The notes: generated from the letters alone by a model not told the origin. A DNA stretch of 64,000 bases from an uncultured Candidatus Peregrinibacteria bacterium (GCA_903825315.1 CAIKAD010000001.1:62001-126000); one strand, 5' to 3'; positions 41,757-52,669 are shown, counted from the stretch's first letter. Numbers and translations: made by a program.

Positions 41757-42671
41757 ATGGTTTTAATGTGGTTCTTGTTCGCCTTACTTGGCGTATTCTG
41801 TTGGGCGCTGGTAAATGTATTAGATTCATTTCTGGTAAACACATTTGGGAATCATGAGCCGGTTGTAATCATGTGGTTTCAGAGTTGGTTTAGCCTCACT
41901 ATACTTGGCTTGATGGGTGCATTTTACCTACCACATCCTTCTTCTATTGATTGGTTAGCTTTTCTTCTCTTTTCTGGGATAAGTGCGTATTTGGGGGATC
42001 TTGTGTTTCTTAAGGCATTGAATAGGATGGATGTTTCTATTACGAACTTAGCATGGGCGCTTCTTGCGATTTTTTTAAGTGCAGTTGGTATTCTTATATT
42101 TCGAGAGCAATGGACATCATATCAAAGTATAGGAGCCATACTAATTGTGACTGCATTGTTACTTATTCCACTGAGTAATACGAGCCAAATAACGAAAAAT
42201 GAAATGATTCTTCTCCCATTATTAGCATTGCTTTATACTCCCTTTTTTGTGACACAAAAATACGCTCTTATGTCTGGAGAAACTTTTTTTGGAATATTCT
42301 TCTGGCAGATGCTGGGTAGAGAATTCTGCTCGTTTATCTTTCCTTGGACGGGAAAGAAAATGCGAAATAGTCTCATTACTTCATTAAATTGTCTAAATTT
42401 TTCTTATGTACTAACTATTGCGCTTACAATGGTCTTCCTTTTCGCTGGGGATCTTCTTACACAGGCATCTTACCAAATCGGACAGTTATCTTTAGTTTCG
42501 ATTGTTTCCAATATTCAGCCATTTATTGTTTTGGTCTTTGCGTGGATGTTTGTACGCTTTATTCCGCAGTATTCGCCGCGAGAAGTTGTGACATGGCAAG
42601 CTCTCGGAACGAAAACTGCAGCCTTCAGTCTGGCTTTTACAGGATTGTTATTTATAGCGTATACCACATAA
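41757..42671 (+). CDS. EamA/DMT-family transporter
   Basis: 10-TM pattern; YLGDLVFLKALNRMDVSITNLAWALLAIFLSAVGILIFREQWT. Confidence 0.75.
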   Translation: MVLMWFLFALLGVFCWALVNVLDSFLVNTFGNHEPVVIMWFQSWFSLTILGLMGAFYLPHPSSIDWLAFLLFSGISAYLGDLVFLKALNRMDVSITNLAWALLAIFLSAVGILIFREQWTSYQSIGAILIVTALLLIPLSNTSQITKNEMILLPLLALLYTPFFVTQKYALMSGETFFGIFFWQMLGREFCSFIFPWTGKKMRNSLITSLNCLNFSYVLTIALTMVFLFAGDLLTQASYQIGQLSLVSIVSNIQPFIVLVFAWMFVRFIPQYSPREVVTWQALGTKTAAFSLAFTGLLFIAYTT

Positions 42672-42820
42672 AATGTCTGCAAATGAAAGGGTGAATTGCC
42701 TTTAAGTAACAAGTCACTGATTGAATGCCCAATAACAGGAAATATTTCAATTCTAGAAAAGAGGACTATACTCAAGATGATTTGAAAAGTAACCTTTGAA
42801 AGTTTCTACAACTTTCTCAT

Positions 42821-43201
42821 ATGTCTTCCTTAAGTAGTAACTACTCATCAAAGGCATTAGTAATATTAGTAGTTGTTTGTATTGTAGTTGCCACTTTTCT
42901 TTCTGTTTACAATTATTTGATTCGTAAAGATTTTATTCTTTATATTAAGGCTCCCTGCAATCCCTCAGTTTCTAGCTGTTTTGTGCACGATTGCGAAGAT
43001 GGAGATGTAAGATGCGATACAGCCTCAGGTGGTATAGTGTATTACAAGATAGTATTAAAGAAGGAAAGAAACATTATTCCCTGTTCCAGTGAAGATTGCA
43101 CTGAATTGAAATGTGAATCAGGGGAAGATTCCTGCGAAGAAATTTTCTGTTCAGAAGAAGCATTACAGCAATTCGCACTTGAAGATAATTGTAGTGAATG
43201 A
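42821..43201 (+). CDS. Single-TM Cys-rich hypothetical protein
   Basis: N-terminal TM, CNPSVSSCFVHDCEDGDVRC. Confidence 0.55.
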   Translation: MSSLSSNYSSKALVILVVVCIVVATFLSVYNYLIRKDFILYIKAPCNPSVSSCFVHDCEDGDVRCDTASGGIVYYKIVLKKERNIIPCSSEDCTELKCESGEDSCEEIFCSEEALQQFALEDNCSE

Positions 43202-43204
43202 TTT

Positions 43205-44014
43205 ATGCCAGATAAGATTATTCCAGTTGGCAGAAATGATCGTTTCTCTAGAATCTACACTCCATTTTCGGAACTGAAGAGAGAAATCAGAGAGCGATAT
43301 AACAACAAGCAGCTTCTGAGCAAAGTACGAGAATTTTTTGGGCCGTGCATGCTGGATGTTATGAATCGAGAGCCACAAGTTGTGTTGAGTAGAAGTATTG
43401 TAACACCAAACATGGAGCTTTCACATTTTCTAAATTTAACAGCGGCTCTCGGTATTCCTCCTTTATTTTTAGAATATCCAGACAAGTTTGTGGCAAAGAA
43501 TATGGATAAATATCATCTATGTAAGCTTTATTTCTATCGCAACACTAATGATGGTACTTCGAAACTTGTGAACACACTTAGAATCATTAACTTTAATGAG
43601 GAAGAGGGTAAACTGTTTAAGGATATTACAACCACATGGGGGGAGAATATTATTGATACACATCATCGAATGCTGTTTATGGAACATCAACATTTGCGGA
43701 ACAGAATTTACGATTTTTCTGAATGGTTCAACGAGAAGCGATATCTTGGAAAATTTTATTATCTATATTTTTTGTCATTGTTCATTTGTAATGGTGTCTT
43801 GTTAGAGAATTTCCTATTCGAGGATAAGGAAGAAGGAAAATTCATAACAGAAAAATTCCTTCCAAGTTTTGAAGAAGTAGAGAGGATATTTGGAGTAAAG
43901 CCACTAATATATCCCTTATTACCCTTTAAATCAGTCAATGACGCATATTGGCAATCCTATCCTGAAAACTCTAAGCCATATTGGAGTGGGAAATATGCTC
44001 AGAAAGTGCTATAA
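43205..44014 (+). CDS. Hypothetical protein, AT-rich ORFan
   Basis: 269 aa, protein-like composition, no family recognised. Confidence 0.6.
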   Translation: MPDKIIPVGRNDRFSRIYTPFSELKREIRERYNNKQLLSKVREFFGPCMLDVMNREPQVVLSRSIVTPNMELSHFLNLTAALGIPPLFLEYPDKFVAKNMDKYHLCKLYFYRNTNDGTSKLVNTLRIINFNEEEGKLFKDITTTWGENIIDTHHRMLFMEHQHLRNRIYDFSEWFNEKRYLGKFYYLYFLSLFICNGVLLENFLFEDKEEGKFITEKFLPSFEEVERIFGVKPLIYPLLPFKSVNDAYWQSYPENSKPYWSGKYAQKVL

Positions 44015-44028
44015 TCATAGTAATAAAT

Positions 44029-45753
44029 ATGGAATTCAACTTCGCACAAAATTTACAGTATTGCCACGAGATTGTTCAGGATGTATCCAATCTTCTGTAT
44101 GTATCTCATATACCCAGTGCGATAGCAGCATTGGTAATTGGATATTTTGTACTAACAAAAAGCAATTATTCATTACTGGGAAAAATACTCTTTTCAATTG
44201 CAGCAACTTTTTCGCTTTGGGTCATTTCGAATCTTATAATTTGGATTTATTACAATCATAATGGGTTAGTCATGTCAGTTTGGGCTTCAATAGAGATATT
44301 TAGTATCTTGTTATATGTATTGTTTCTATATTTTATATATGTTTTTGTCGAGAAGAAGGATGCAACAACAGTGTGGAAATGTATTGCATTGACTCCATTA
44401 ATTATTTCGATTTTTATTTCTCCTACAACTTATAATTTAACTGGTTATGATATTCAAGAATGTATAGCTATTGAAAATCCCATTTACCAAGAATACTTTC
44501 GAATTGTTAAAATTGTCTTTGCAGTATGGATAATATTGCTAGCAATCAAGAAGTATATTCAGTCTGACAAGGTGATGAGAAAAGAAATACTATTGCTTGG
44601 GACTGGTATTCTGATTTTTATCTTATCCTTCTTTGTATCTGGGTATATTGCAGAACAGACTGAATTATTTGTTTATGAGGCTATTGGCTTGTTTGGGATG
44701 GTATTATTTATTGGGTTTTTAGGTTACTTAATCGTGAATTTTAAAGTATTTAACATTAAATTGATTGCGACGGAAGCTTTAGTTGTAACTCTAATATTTC
44801 TAACAGGTGCTTCGCTCTTTAATGCAAAAGAATTTACCGATTTATTGTTAACGGGTTCAATATTTATATTTATTTGTTGCACGGGTTACTTTTTAACGAA
44901 AAGCGTCAAACGTGAAATCGAACAGCGTGAAAAAATTGAAAAACTCGCCGGCGAACTTTCACTGACAAACGATCAACTCAAAGAACTAGACCGGCAAAAG
45001 GATGGCGTGTTGCACATGGTCGCGCATCAGCTTAACGGTCCGGTCACAACCATTAACACGCTCACTGAGCTGCTTTTGGATGGGACGTTTGGAGAGATGA
45101 GTGGCGAACAGAGAGAGAACATAGAAAACGTGCGCGCTGCGTCCCAAAAGATGGGTGCACAGTCCTCGATGGTTCTTGACGCGGCGAAGATCAGGGGAGG
45201 GAAATTGCCTTTGAAGGCTGAGCCGATTGAGTTGGGCAGTTTCTTTAAAGATATTTTGAAAGAGGCGGAAATTCGGGCGCAGAGCAAACAGGTGCAGTTA
45301 ACAGTCTCACTTCCTTCTGCCCAGCTGCCGACAGTCATGCTCGATCGTAAATATACTCAGCTCGCTTTTGATAATCTCTTGAGTAATGCCATCAAGTATA
45401 CGGCGCTCAAGGGAGAGGGGGGTAAAGTGACATTTGAGGTAACAATCCATGAAGCAAAATTGCGATGCGTCGTGAAGGACTCCGGCGTGGGTATTCCCAA
45501 GAAGGATCAGGGGCATATATTTAAGGAGCTGTACCGCGCGAGCAACGCAGGTAAAGAAGGCAATGGCTTGGGATTGAACGTTGCCCTTGGCGCTATCCAG
45601 GCTCAGGAGGGGAAGATCTGGTTTGAGAGCGAGGAAGGGAAGGGGACTACTTTCTACGTGGAGCTTCCTCTTAAGCCAGCCAATGAAGCGGGAGGCGCAG
45701 TTGCTGTGAAAGTCGAGCCGGCAGAGAAGCCTGCGAAGAAGGGCTCCAAATAA
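44029..45753 (+). CDS. Sensor histidine kinase with multi-TM N-terminus
   Basis: H-box HMVAHQLNGPVTTI, N box DNLLSNAIKYT, DSGVGIPKKD, GNGLGLNVA. Confidence 0.9.
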   Translation: MEFNFAQNLQYCHEIVQDVSNLLYVSHIPSAIAALVIGYFVLTKSNYSLLGKILFSIAATFSLWVISNLIIWIYYNHNGLVMSVWASIEIFSILLYVLFLYFIYVFVEKKDATTVWKCIALTPLIISIFISPTTYNLTGYDIQECIAIENPIYQEYFRIVKIVFAVWIILLAIKKYIQSDKVMRKEILLLGTGILIFILSFFVSGYIAEQTELFVYEAIGLFGMVLFIGFLGYLIVNFKVFNIKLIATEALVVTLIFLTGASLFNAKEFTDLLLTGSIFIFICCTGYFLTKSVKREIEQREKIEKLAGELSLTNDQLKELDRQKDGVLHMVAHQLNGPVTTINTLTELLLDGTFGEMSGEQRENIENVRAASQKMGAQSSMVLDAAKIRGGKLPLKAEPIELGSFFKDILKEAEIRAQSKQVQLTVSLPSAQLPTVMLDRKYTQLAFDNLLSNAIKYTALKGEGGKVTFEVTIHEAKLRCVVKDSGVGIPKKDQGHIFKELYRASNAGKEGNGLGLNVALGAIQAQEGKIWFESEEGKGTTFYVELPLKPANEAGGAVAVKVEPAEKPAKKGSK

Positions 45754-45926
45754 TTCCTACCTGGCTTGTGTTACGTCCGGCGTAGAACTGAATACTATTC
45801 GAGGATCTGGTTCTATCCTGGTCTTGCTGCTGGCTTTGAGCGTGAGAAGCAGGAAGGCCACAAAGAGAATGAGGGCAAAGAGGTTCTTATTCATAAACGG
45901 GCAGGAGAGACGCTCATGATTCATGG

Positions 45927-46691
45927 CTATTGGAAGTTACGGTGTTGCTTCTGCAGCCTCATCTCCAGTCGTTGCTTCGCCAGGCTCCCACGCTTAGAAG
46001 AAGCAGACGACGTTGATGACGATGACGACACTGCCGGTTTGTTTTCCGCAAAGGCGAGAGTCTTCACGATTTCCTCATACACAAGATAATCCCGGTCGAA
46101 GGTTGGGGCGGGGGAGATGATTCTGACGCTGTAGAGAGCCGTGCCCTTTGGGACGTAGATCGCTTCGCCGCTAGCCGTCCCCGCCGTGAACCTGTACTTC
46201 CGCGCAGGCAGTCCCAGTAGCATCGTGTCCGTCGGTTCTCCCGCCGGCGCGTAGTTGGGGAGGAACCAATCGGTGAACATCTGGTCATGCGTGGAGTAGT
46301 TGAGGGTCACGGTGCGTGTGAAGTACGCGTCGGTCTGCGCCGCATCGTACTCATACGGGATGGGCGCGACGGTGATACGGATTTCCGTGTAGTCCGCCCG
46401 TTTTCCCATGCGGAATATGGCGACACGGCCGTTGCATGAGGGATCGGATGCCTTGGAGTATGACCACAGGCTGGTGGGACCGGTAAAGACCAGGTTCCGG
46501 AAAGCATATTGCCCGAACTGCGGTGAGCCGGTGGGAGCCTGTTCTACACTCGAGGGGTTCTTTCTCAATTCCAGGTTTTCCGGATCCGAAGAGGTCCGCT
46601 GGTAATCCTTCCGGCGCGCGCTTGCCTGGGCGGCAGGGACGGAGGTGAGGAGGAGAATCAGTGCCAGAAAGGAGGAAGAAAGGCGTTTCAT
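45927..46691 (-). CDS. Secreted hypothetical protein with Ser-rich C-terminus
   Basis: Signal peptide MKRLSSSFLALILLLTSVPAAQA. Confidence 0.6.
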   Translation of the reverse strand: MKRLSSSFLALILLLTSVPAAQASARRKDYQRTSSDPENLELRKNPSSVEQAPTGSPQFGQYAFRNLVFTGPTSLWSYSKASDPSCNGRVAIFRMGKRADYTEIRITVAPIPYEYDAAQTDAYFTRTVTLNYSTHDQMFTDWFLPNYAPAGEPTDTMLLGLPARKYRFTAGTASGEAIYVPKGTALYSVRIISPAPTFDRDYLVYEEIVKTLAFAENKPAVSSSSSTSSASSKRGSLAKQRLEMRLQKQHRNFQ

Positions 46692-46877
46692 GGGGGAGGG
46701 GAAGGTGACAGGGGCACTGTACTCATCACCCGCTTTGACATGTAGGGGTACAAAATGGGATAGTTCTCTGGAGGTCAATTTTTCCTCATTTGTAAGCCAA
46801 AAAGTAAGTTCTACGAGGGCGTGGAACGCCCCCATCTGGTGCCCAGAAAGGGGTTTCAAGCGTGGGTGCCCAAATGC

Positions 46878-47450
46878 CTATTTCCACCTAAACGTCTTAA
46901 ATATCTCCTCCGCGAGTTGGGGGTTGTCGGTGAGTTGGGAGATGCAGATGAGGACGGTCTTGCCGTCTTTCTCGGAACATAGAGCGTAGGCTGAGTTACT
47001 TCCCTCTGGCGTGCCATCTTCTTTGTACTGTAGTAAAGGAGGTCTACAAACAATAGTATTAGTAGACGAGCCTTCATAGATATAACCACTATTATCGAAG
47101 TAATCCACTTTGCCTTGAAGTATCAAGGCATTGGTGTGGTTAATTTGTTCAGGTTTCGTCACACCCATCTGTTTACAGGAGACAGAGTCTGAGATAGAAA
47201 TGAAATAATCCTTTGAGGAATGTTGAACAACAGGGGCAGAGTTAGTTGTAAGAACAAGCGAGCGATCTGGGCGTCGTATTTCATATTTCAATTGCATGGG
47301 ATACTCGAAAGTAAATGAGTTAGTTGGATCTTGATATGTAATCCAACTGGGGGAAGTCGCATGATCAGCATTTTGCTTCTGAGGGGTACAGCTTGGGAAT
47401 AGAGCAATGAACAGGAGTATGGAGCCGTACAACAAGCGATGCGAGTGCAT
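46878..47450 (-). CDS. Putative lipoprotein
   Basis: MHSHRLLYGSILLFIALFPSCTPQ lipobox-like. Confidence 0.6.
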   Translation of the reverse strand: MHSHRLLYGSILLFIALFPSCTPQKQNADHATSPSWITYQDPTNSFTFEYPMQLKYEIRRPDRSLVLTTNSAPVVQHSSKDYFISISDSVSCKQMGVTKPEQINHTNALILQGKVDYFDNSGYIYEGSSTNTIVCRPPLLQYKEDGTPEGSNSAYALCSEKDGKTVLICISQLTDNPQLAEEIFKTFRWK

Positions 47451-47464
47451 AGTATTATGGTAAG

Positions 47465-50400
47465 TTAAATCCAATTACGTTTAATAGGATCCCATTGTTT
47501 AGTACCACTCATATTTAACCACCCTCCATATTGCTCATCCCATCTTACCCTTTCGCGTTGCATTGGATCTATATGCCATGCGATCCAATATGAATCGTTG
47601 CCTGCTTGACTGGGTTCTTGCTGAGTCCGATTATAAATTAGTTTAGTTGCATCAGAGGCCCAGGCATTGAGCGAATCTTCCCAGTGTACGGCGGAGGTTG
47701 CTCCATCAATCGTAAATACCTGTTTACCATCAGGTCTTGTGACCAAGTTCAGTGCTGCAGCGTAAGTAGTCATATGAAGCCCTTTGTCCGGATCCGTGAG
47801 TAGAATGCGCGGATCAATCGCATCCGTATTGAAGAAACCGTATTCATCCAATTGTTTTCCATCCGGAGCCATGAATGTTTCTTCATGGAGGTGCGTTTCA
47901 TAGCCTTTGCCATTGTTCCCGAAGTTCCCGACATTGATCATAGTAGTTCCCTGAGTCACAGTAGAGTTGAGAGCTAAGGGGGAAATGGTGCCATCGCTCT
48001 GGATCGGTCCAGATTGGCCGTTTGTGTCATGGTACATGTGGAGGTACTTGGTGTACCAGAACCATTCATGCCCGTTCACAAATATTGTATGCTCAAGAAT
48101 AAGAGTGGGATTTTGCTGGCTATCCAGTTTGTTGTAAACAACTTTCCCATCAGCTGGTGCTTTGATAGGTGCTTTGTCATCTGCGGTTCCTGTCCGTGAA
48201 AGGTCAATGGCATTGTATGCATTGTCATGATGGGAGGTTGAGGCAATGAGCCAAGACCAGTTATTTGGCTCATCTAAGAAAAAATGTTCTTTCAAAGTTG
48301 AGAGAATAGAATTTTCCGCCAATCTTCTCTCAAAGTTTTGAGGTGTATTCGGTAGAGTCGAAAAATCGCCGATCTGCGTTTCAACTGTCCCATCCCACTC
48401 CACAGTAATGGGGTTCGAGTATCCCTTGATGTGTCCTGCATCAATTGGGTTGCCGCTGGCATCCTCCGCCCAGCTGACTCCCATGAGAGAAATGGGACCA
48501 TGATAATTGCCCATTGCTTTGGCGATGTCCGCCACTGCGATATCTACGGAGAGTTTGCCCTTCACCTCTCCTCCAAACTGGATATCGCTCAGCTTCGTCT
48601 TATCTGAATCTCGTACGAGATAGAAGGATGTATGGTGAATGTGATTGCCACTGATGGTAGCTGGTTGGTCAAAGTACAAGCGAATCATTCCGTTATGATA
48701 GAAATTCCTGTTCGTTATTGCGGTAATGTGATCTCCCGTTTGAGGGGGGTTTGAGGTTAAGCTGAATATTGAGGAGAAGCCGTGAAGACGGAAGACATCA
48801 ATCATCATTTTCTCAAAGCGTTCCTGATCGTGACTTACGATGACGTTGGATACCAATTCACTAGGAATACCAAGGATAGCAGCAGCTTTGCGGCACATAC
48901 TGTAAGCATCGCGAGGAGAAACACTCAGAGCATTTTTGTAGAGCCATGCGAAGACATTGCCCGCCTGCGTTGTAGTGTTGACATATTCGCCTCTAACAGA
49001 AAGGGATTCAGAAGAACCGAATTGTTTGTACCAATCCGTTATTTCCTTCATAGCTTTCACTGTATCAATAGTCTCTACTTCAATCTCCGCCCCTCCCACC
49101 TCCACCATCGTTCCATCTGGAGCAAATGTATACGTCCCTGTCTTGTCCACGAGCAACGGATCATACCCCCCGGCCCCAAGCGCCGCGGCAACCTGCGCTT
49201 TGTTCATTGCAATCAATTCCTCCGTTGTCACTCCCCGTGCCAGGAACGCTTCATATTCCGCTTTCTGCGCCGCGGCCGTCATCTGCATCATCACCCCGAC
49301 GCTCTCCACGGTCGGCTCCGTAACGCCCACGGTCCCCACACTGTTCTGCCATCCCGGGATGGAACCTATGGAGGCAATGATGTGTTGCGTCAGCGTCTGC
49401 ATGCTCCGCGAGCCGAGCCTCGCCCGGTATTGCTCCGGCGTCAGCCCAGCCGGAGGCGGCTCATGAACCTTGCGCCCGTACTCGCTCAGCACATTCCCCT
49501 TCGCATCCAACACCTCGATGCTCACGGTTTCCCCGGATTCGTGAAGCGTGGTGATAACCGTGAGTACCTTTTGGCAAAGCCCGCCGATGTCTCCCGTAAA
49601 GGTCCGGATGATGGGGTCGGCGGAGGTACCGGTGGTGCCTTGCCGGATATGGACGGTGACCGGCGTGCCGGTCTGGCCGTCGTTGGCGATCTCGAAGATA
49701 AATTTGACCGTGTCGCCCCCGCCACCGCGGAACTGTTTGCTGGGGTAGCCCGCCTGGTTGATTTCTCCCCATCCCTCTGCGTTTCCCCGCTGCCCTTCGA
49801 GCACTGCCAGCACATCTGTGCGGATGACAGTTCCTACGGGCGGTAATGCATCCATGCACGTGTCGGCGGTAGTCACTCCGGGATAGCTGAATTGGCCCTG
49901 TCCGATTACTTTGATGTAGAGGCTGGGGGCGGCGCCCGGGAAGACGATGATGGCGTTGTCCTGCGATACCCCCGAGACGAACCGCCAGAACCTTTGGTCC
50001 AGGGGTGCCAGCGTCTTGCCGTCCTCCATCACCAAATACACACCGGCGATGGCCGCGCTTCCATTAGCGGAAATAAGCTTAAGGGTCGAGTATTCGTCGT
50101 GAGAGTTCATATTTTGCTGGATGGGCACATAGAGCGGATCCCGTCCGACGGAGAGGGGGTCTCCCCCGCGGTAGTGGCCGATAACCTGGTTTCCGAAGAA
50201 ACTTACGGTATCCCCGGTGGGAACATATTTCGACCAGACGAGCTCATTCACAAGTGCCACATGCAGGTTCGTTTCCGGCGAGAGGGCGCTGGCCGATGCT
50301 TGCGCGGTATCCGTCCGCCCGTTGACCATCAATCCGGAAAGGTACAGCTTGCTGTCTGGTTGCGTCTTAGTGAAGACGACGGAGGTGATGAACTCCGAAT

Positions 50401-52453
50401 CGTTGGATGCCGTGAACACGCCATCCGCCCCGATCACCTGCGTCCCCACGCAGTGTTCGCCATTATAGAAGTGCGCCGTAATCTGTTCCCCTGCGCTGTC
50501 CGAGATAATTGTTCCGGCAACGTCTGTTACGGCTTTGCCGGCATTGCGCAGGTCCAGCGCCGCACCCGCGCCCGTCATTTGCAGGAGCTCCGTCCCCGCG
50601 GCAATGTCCGGTACACCCGTTGGTTGAGCGGTGTTTATACTCCGGATGCCATAAGCGGATTGCACAGCACCACGTTCGTTGAAGTGCGCGGGGATGAGCC
50701 TGATGGAACTCACGATGGCATCCACGGCGATGGCGCCGCTCTCTCCGAGGGGGAACATCATTTTGGTTCCATCTGCTTTTGTCACCTCCAGCATTCCCTG
50801 CGCTGGGCCACCAAGGTGTTCCACGTTCACCCATTGGACGTACTTGGGTTCCGCTAGCGTGAGGGAGAGAGGTCCTGATCCGAACAGAATGGGTTGGAAG
50901 ACATAATTTTCATCTACCTGCGCCACACTTGCACCGAGGACGCCGTTGATGCTCGCGATCCGCATCGTGCCCGTATCCACGGTTACCGTCCCCAGCTCCG
51001 GGGTCGTGTACGTCTGGATTTTCAGTGGTGGCCGGTTATCAAAGGTGATGCCGTGCCGCGTGATCCACCAGGGATTCCCCACGTAGATGAACCCCTCCGC
51101 CATCTTGAATTGTGAGGTGAGCGTCGCCACCTTGGCCACCTCCTCCGCCGAGAGCCCTGCACCCACCAGCGCGCGATGGAGCGATGTGGCATCCGCGGGA
51201 TCCACACTGCCTGTCAGCTGGGACTTTCCCTGCCAACTGGAGAAGAGGGCGCTTCCGCCGGTTTCCGTAAGGTTCACCTGCCAGCTGTTATCTGCCTCCC
51301 GCTTTCCCTGCGCGAGGGAAGGGGAGGAGGTGTATACATTGGGATCTTCGAGCGTGACCGGATTGGCGAGCAGCTCCTGTATCGATTGGCGCACGGCATC
51401 CTTTGCCGCGGCGAGTGTCTGCTGGTGCTGAGCGACATCAGCCGCGATATCCGCGAGGACGTCCTCCTCCCAGGCAAGGTAATTCTCTTCCTGGAGGATC
51501 TCCGTGCGCAGGGCGTCCGCTGCGGACTGCGCCTTCCTGAGTATCTCTTCTGCAGCGATCCGTTCGGCTATGGTTGCCGCGAGGTCCTGCTCCGCTTGCG
51601 CTTTCTCTTTCTTCTTGGCGAGGATCTCCTCGTCCTTTGCGTCGTCCTCCGTTTGCAGCTTGATGAGCACCTTGGACGCGTCATCGAGTGCTGCCTTTTG
51701 GACATCTTCGTTCTTCCGGAGCGTTTCGACCTGATTGAGCATGGCGACGTACTTGGGGTGCACAACGGCGTACTGCTTTTGGAGCGCGGCGAGCTGCGCT
51801 TTGTTCACGGGGCCCTTAGCTGATCGCGCATTGGGCGCCTGGTACGCCTTGATGCTCTGCAGGAGCACCGCATCCTGCTTTTGGATGGGAGCCAGTGTCT
51901 TTTCCGCATCTATCCTCTTCGACGTTGCGGTCGCGAGATTCTTTTGGCATCGGGCCACCTCCGCTTGTGCGGCGGGGATCTGCCGGCTATCGCGGATGGC
52001 ATCTTCCTCGGTGAGGGTCGTGATGGTCTGCCCCAGCGTTCCAATGCGCTCCGTGAGAGCATCGGATGACTGCGTGAGACTGGTGATCTTTTGGGTGGCG
52101 GCGGTGACAGCGTCTTCCTGTATTGTGAATATCGCCCGGTCTTCCTGTAGATCGTCATTGATCTCTGCAATATCGTTTGTAATGCTCTGTTTATTCTGGA
52201 GACCGGCTTGGACGGAGGCTTCCTCTGTGCCTATTTTGCCCATCAGGTTCCCGATCGCTATGGAGGCGGTGGAAGCGATGTTCTGCTTTAGGAATGTTTC
52301 AATTGCTCCGGCCGGCCATTGCTGTGTACCGACGATCGCTTGGTTCAGTTCATAAGTGGGGGATGTGTCGTTTGTGCTGTTCATCATCAGGCGGTCTTCA
52401 TACTTTTCCACACTAAGTGTGGGTCCTTTCCGGTTGGGTGTTTTGCTAGTCAT
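47465..52453 (-). CDS. Giant coiled-coil surface protein with LytM/M23-like C-terminal region
   Basis: Coiled-coil N-terminus; HDNAYNAIDL...ETHLHEE metallopeptidase-like motifs; start at MTSKTPNRK. Confidence 0.75.
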   Translation of the reverse strand: MTSKTPNRKGPTLSVEKYEDRLMMNSTNDTSPTYELNQAIVGTQQWPAGAIETFLKQNIASTASIAIGNLMGKIGTEEASVQAGLQNKQSITNDIAEINDDLQEDRAIFTIQEDAVTAATQKITSLTQSSDALTERIGTLGQTITTLTEEDAIRDSRQIPAAQAEVARCQKNLATATSKRIDAEKTLAPIQKQDAVLLQSIKAYQAPNARSAKGPVNKAQLAALQKQYAVVHPKYVAMLNQVETLRKNEDVQKAALDDASKVLIKLQTEDDAKDEEILAKKKEKAQAEQDLAATIAERIAAEEILRKAQSAADALRTEILQEENYLAWEEDVLADIAADVAQHQQTLAAAKDAVRQSIQELLANPVTLEDPNVYTSSPSLAQGKREADNSWQVNLTETGGSALFSSWQGKSQLTGSVDPADATSLHRALVGAGLSAEEVAKVATLTSQFKMAEGFIYVGNPWWITRHGITFDNRPPLKIQTYTTPELGTVTVDTGTMRIASINGVLGASVAQVDENYVFQPILFGSGPLSLTLAEPKYVQWVNVEHLGGPAQGMLEVTKADGTKMMFPLGESGAIAVDAIVSSIRLIPAHFNERGAVQSAYGIRSINTAQPTGVPDIAAGTELLQMTGAGAALDLRNAGKAVTDVAGTIISDSAGEQITAHFYNGEHCVGTQVIGADGVFTASNDSEFITSVVFTKTQPDSKLYLSGLMVNGRTDTAQASASALSPETNLHVALVNELVWSKYVPTGDTVSFFGNQVIGHYRGGDPLSVGRDPLYVPIQQNMNSHDEYSTLKLISANGSAAIAGVYLVMEDGKTLAPLDQRFWRFVSGVSQDNAIIVFPGAAPSLYIKVIGQGQFSYPGVTTADTCMDALPPVGTVIRTDVLAVLEGQRGNAEGWGEINQAGYPSKQFRGGGGDTVKFIFEIANDGQTGTPVTVHIRQGTTGTSADPIIRTFTGDIGGLCQKVLTVITTLHESGETVSIEVLDAKGNVLSEYGRKVHEPPPAGLTPEQYRARLGSRSMQTLTQHIIASIGSIPGWQNSVGTVGVTEPTVESVGVMMQMTAAAQKAEYEAFLARGVTTEELIAMNKAQVAAALGAGGYDPLLVDKTGTYTFAPDGTMVEVGGAEIEVETIDTVKAMKEITDWYKQFGSSESLSVRGEYVNTTTQAGNVFAWLYKNALSVSPRDAYSMCRKAAAILGIPSELVSNVIVSHDQERFEKMMIDVFRLHGFSSIFSLTSNPPQTGDHITAITNRNFYHNGMIRLYFDQPATISGNHIHHTSFYLVRDSDKTKLSDIQFGGEVKGKLSVDIAVADIAKAMGNYHGPISLMGVSWAEDASGNPIDAGHIKGYSNPITVEWDGTVETQIGDFSTLPNTPQNFERRLAENSILSTLKEHFFLDEPNNWSWLIASTSHHDNAYNAIDLSRTGTADDKAPIKAPADGKVVYNKLDSQQNPTLILEHTIFVNGHEWFWYTKYLHMYHDTNGQSGPIQSDGTISPLALNSTVTQGTTMINVGNFGNNGKGYETHLHEETFMAPDGKQLDEYGFFNTDAIDPRILLTDPDKGLHMTTYAAALNLVTRPDGKQVFTIDGATSAVHWEDSLNAWASDATKLIYNRTQQEPSQAGNDSYWIAWHIDPMQRERVRWDEQYGGWLNMSGTKQWDPIKRNWI

Positions 52454-52669
52454 TGGGAGGAGGGGAAAATGCGACACCATCACACGCCTCTCCCACGCGT
52501 GCGGGGAGGGCTCTTTCTATTGGAAATATGTCAATGGTTCCGATTGTCTTTTGTGTAAGCGATTTCCGAGGTTCTACGAGTGCGTGGAACGTCCGATATA
52601 TGATTTGTAATTATATTTGTCATGAGAACGATATATTCTCAAGTTTTGGTTTCTCTTTGTTGATCTCTC

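Noticed and set aside
48782-49846. 354-aa plus ORF within the giant surface-protein gene
   Set aside because: No protein-like domain structure; the opposite strand is continuous coding over about 5 kb.
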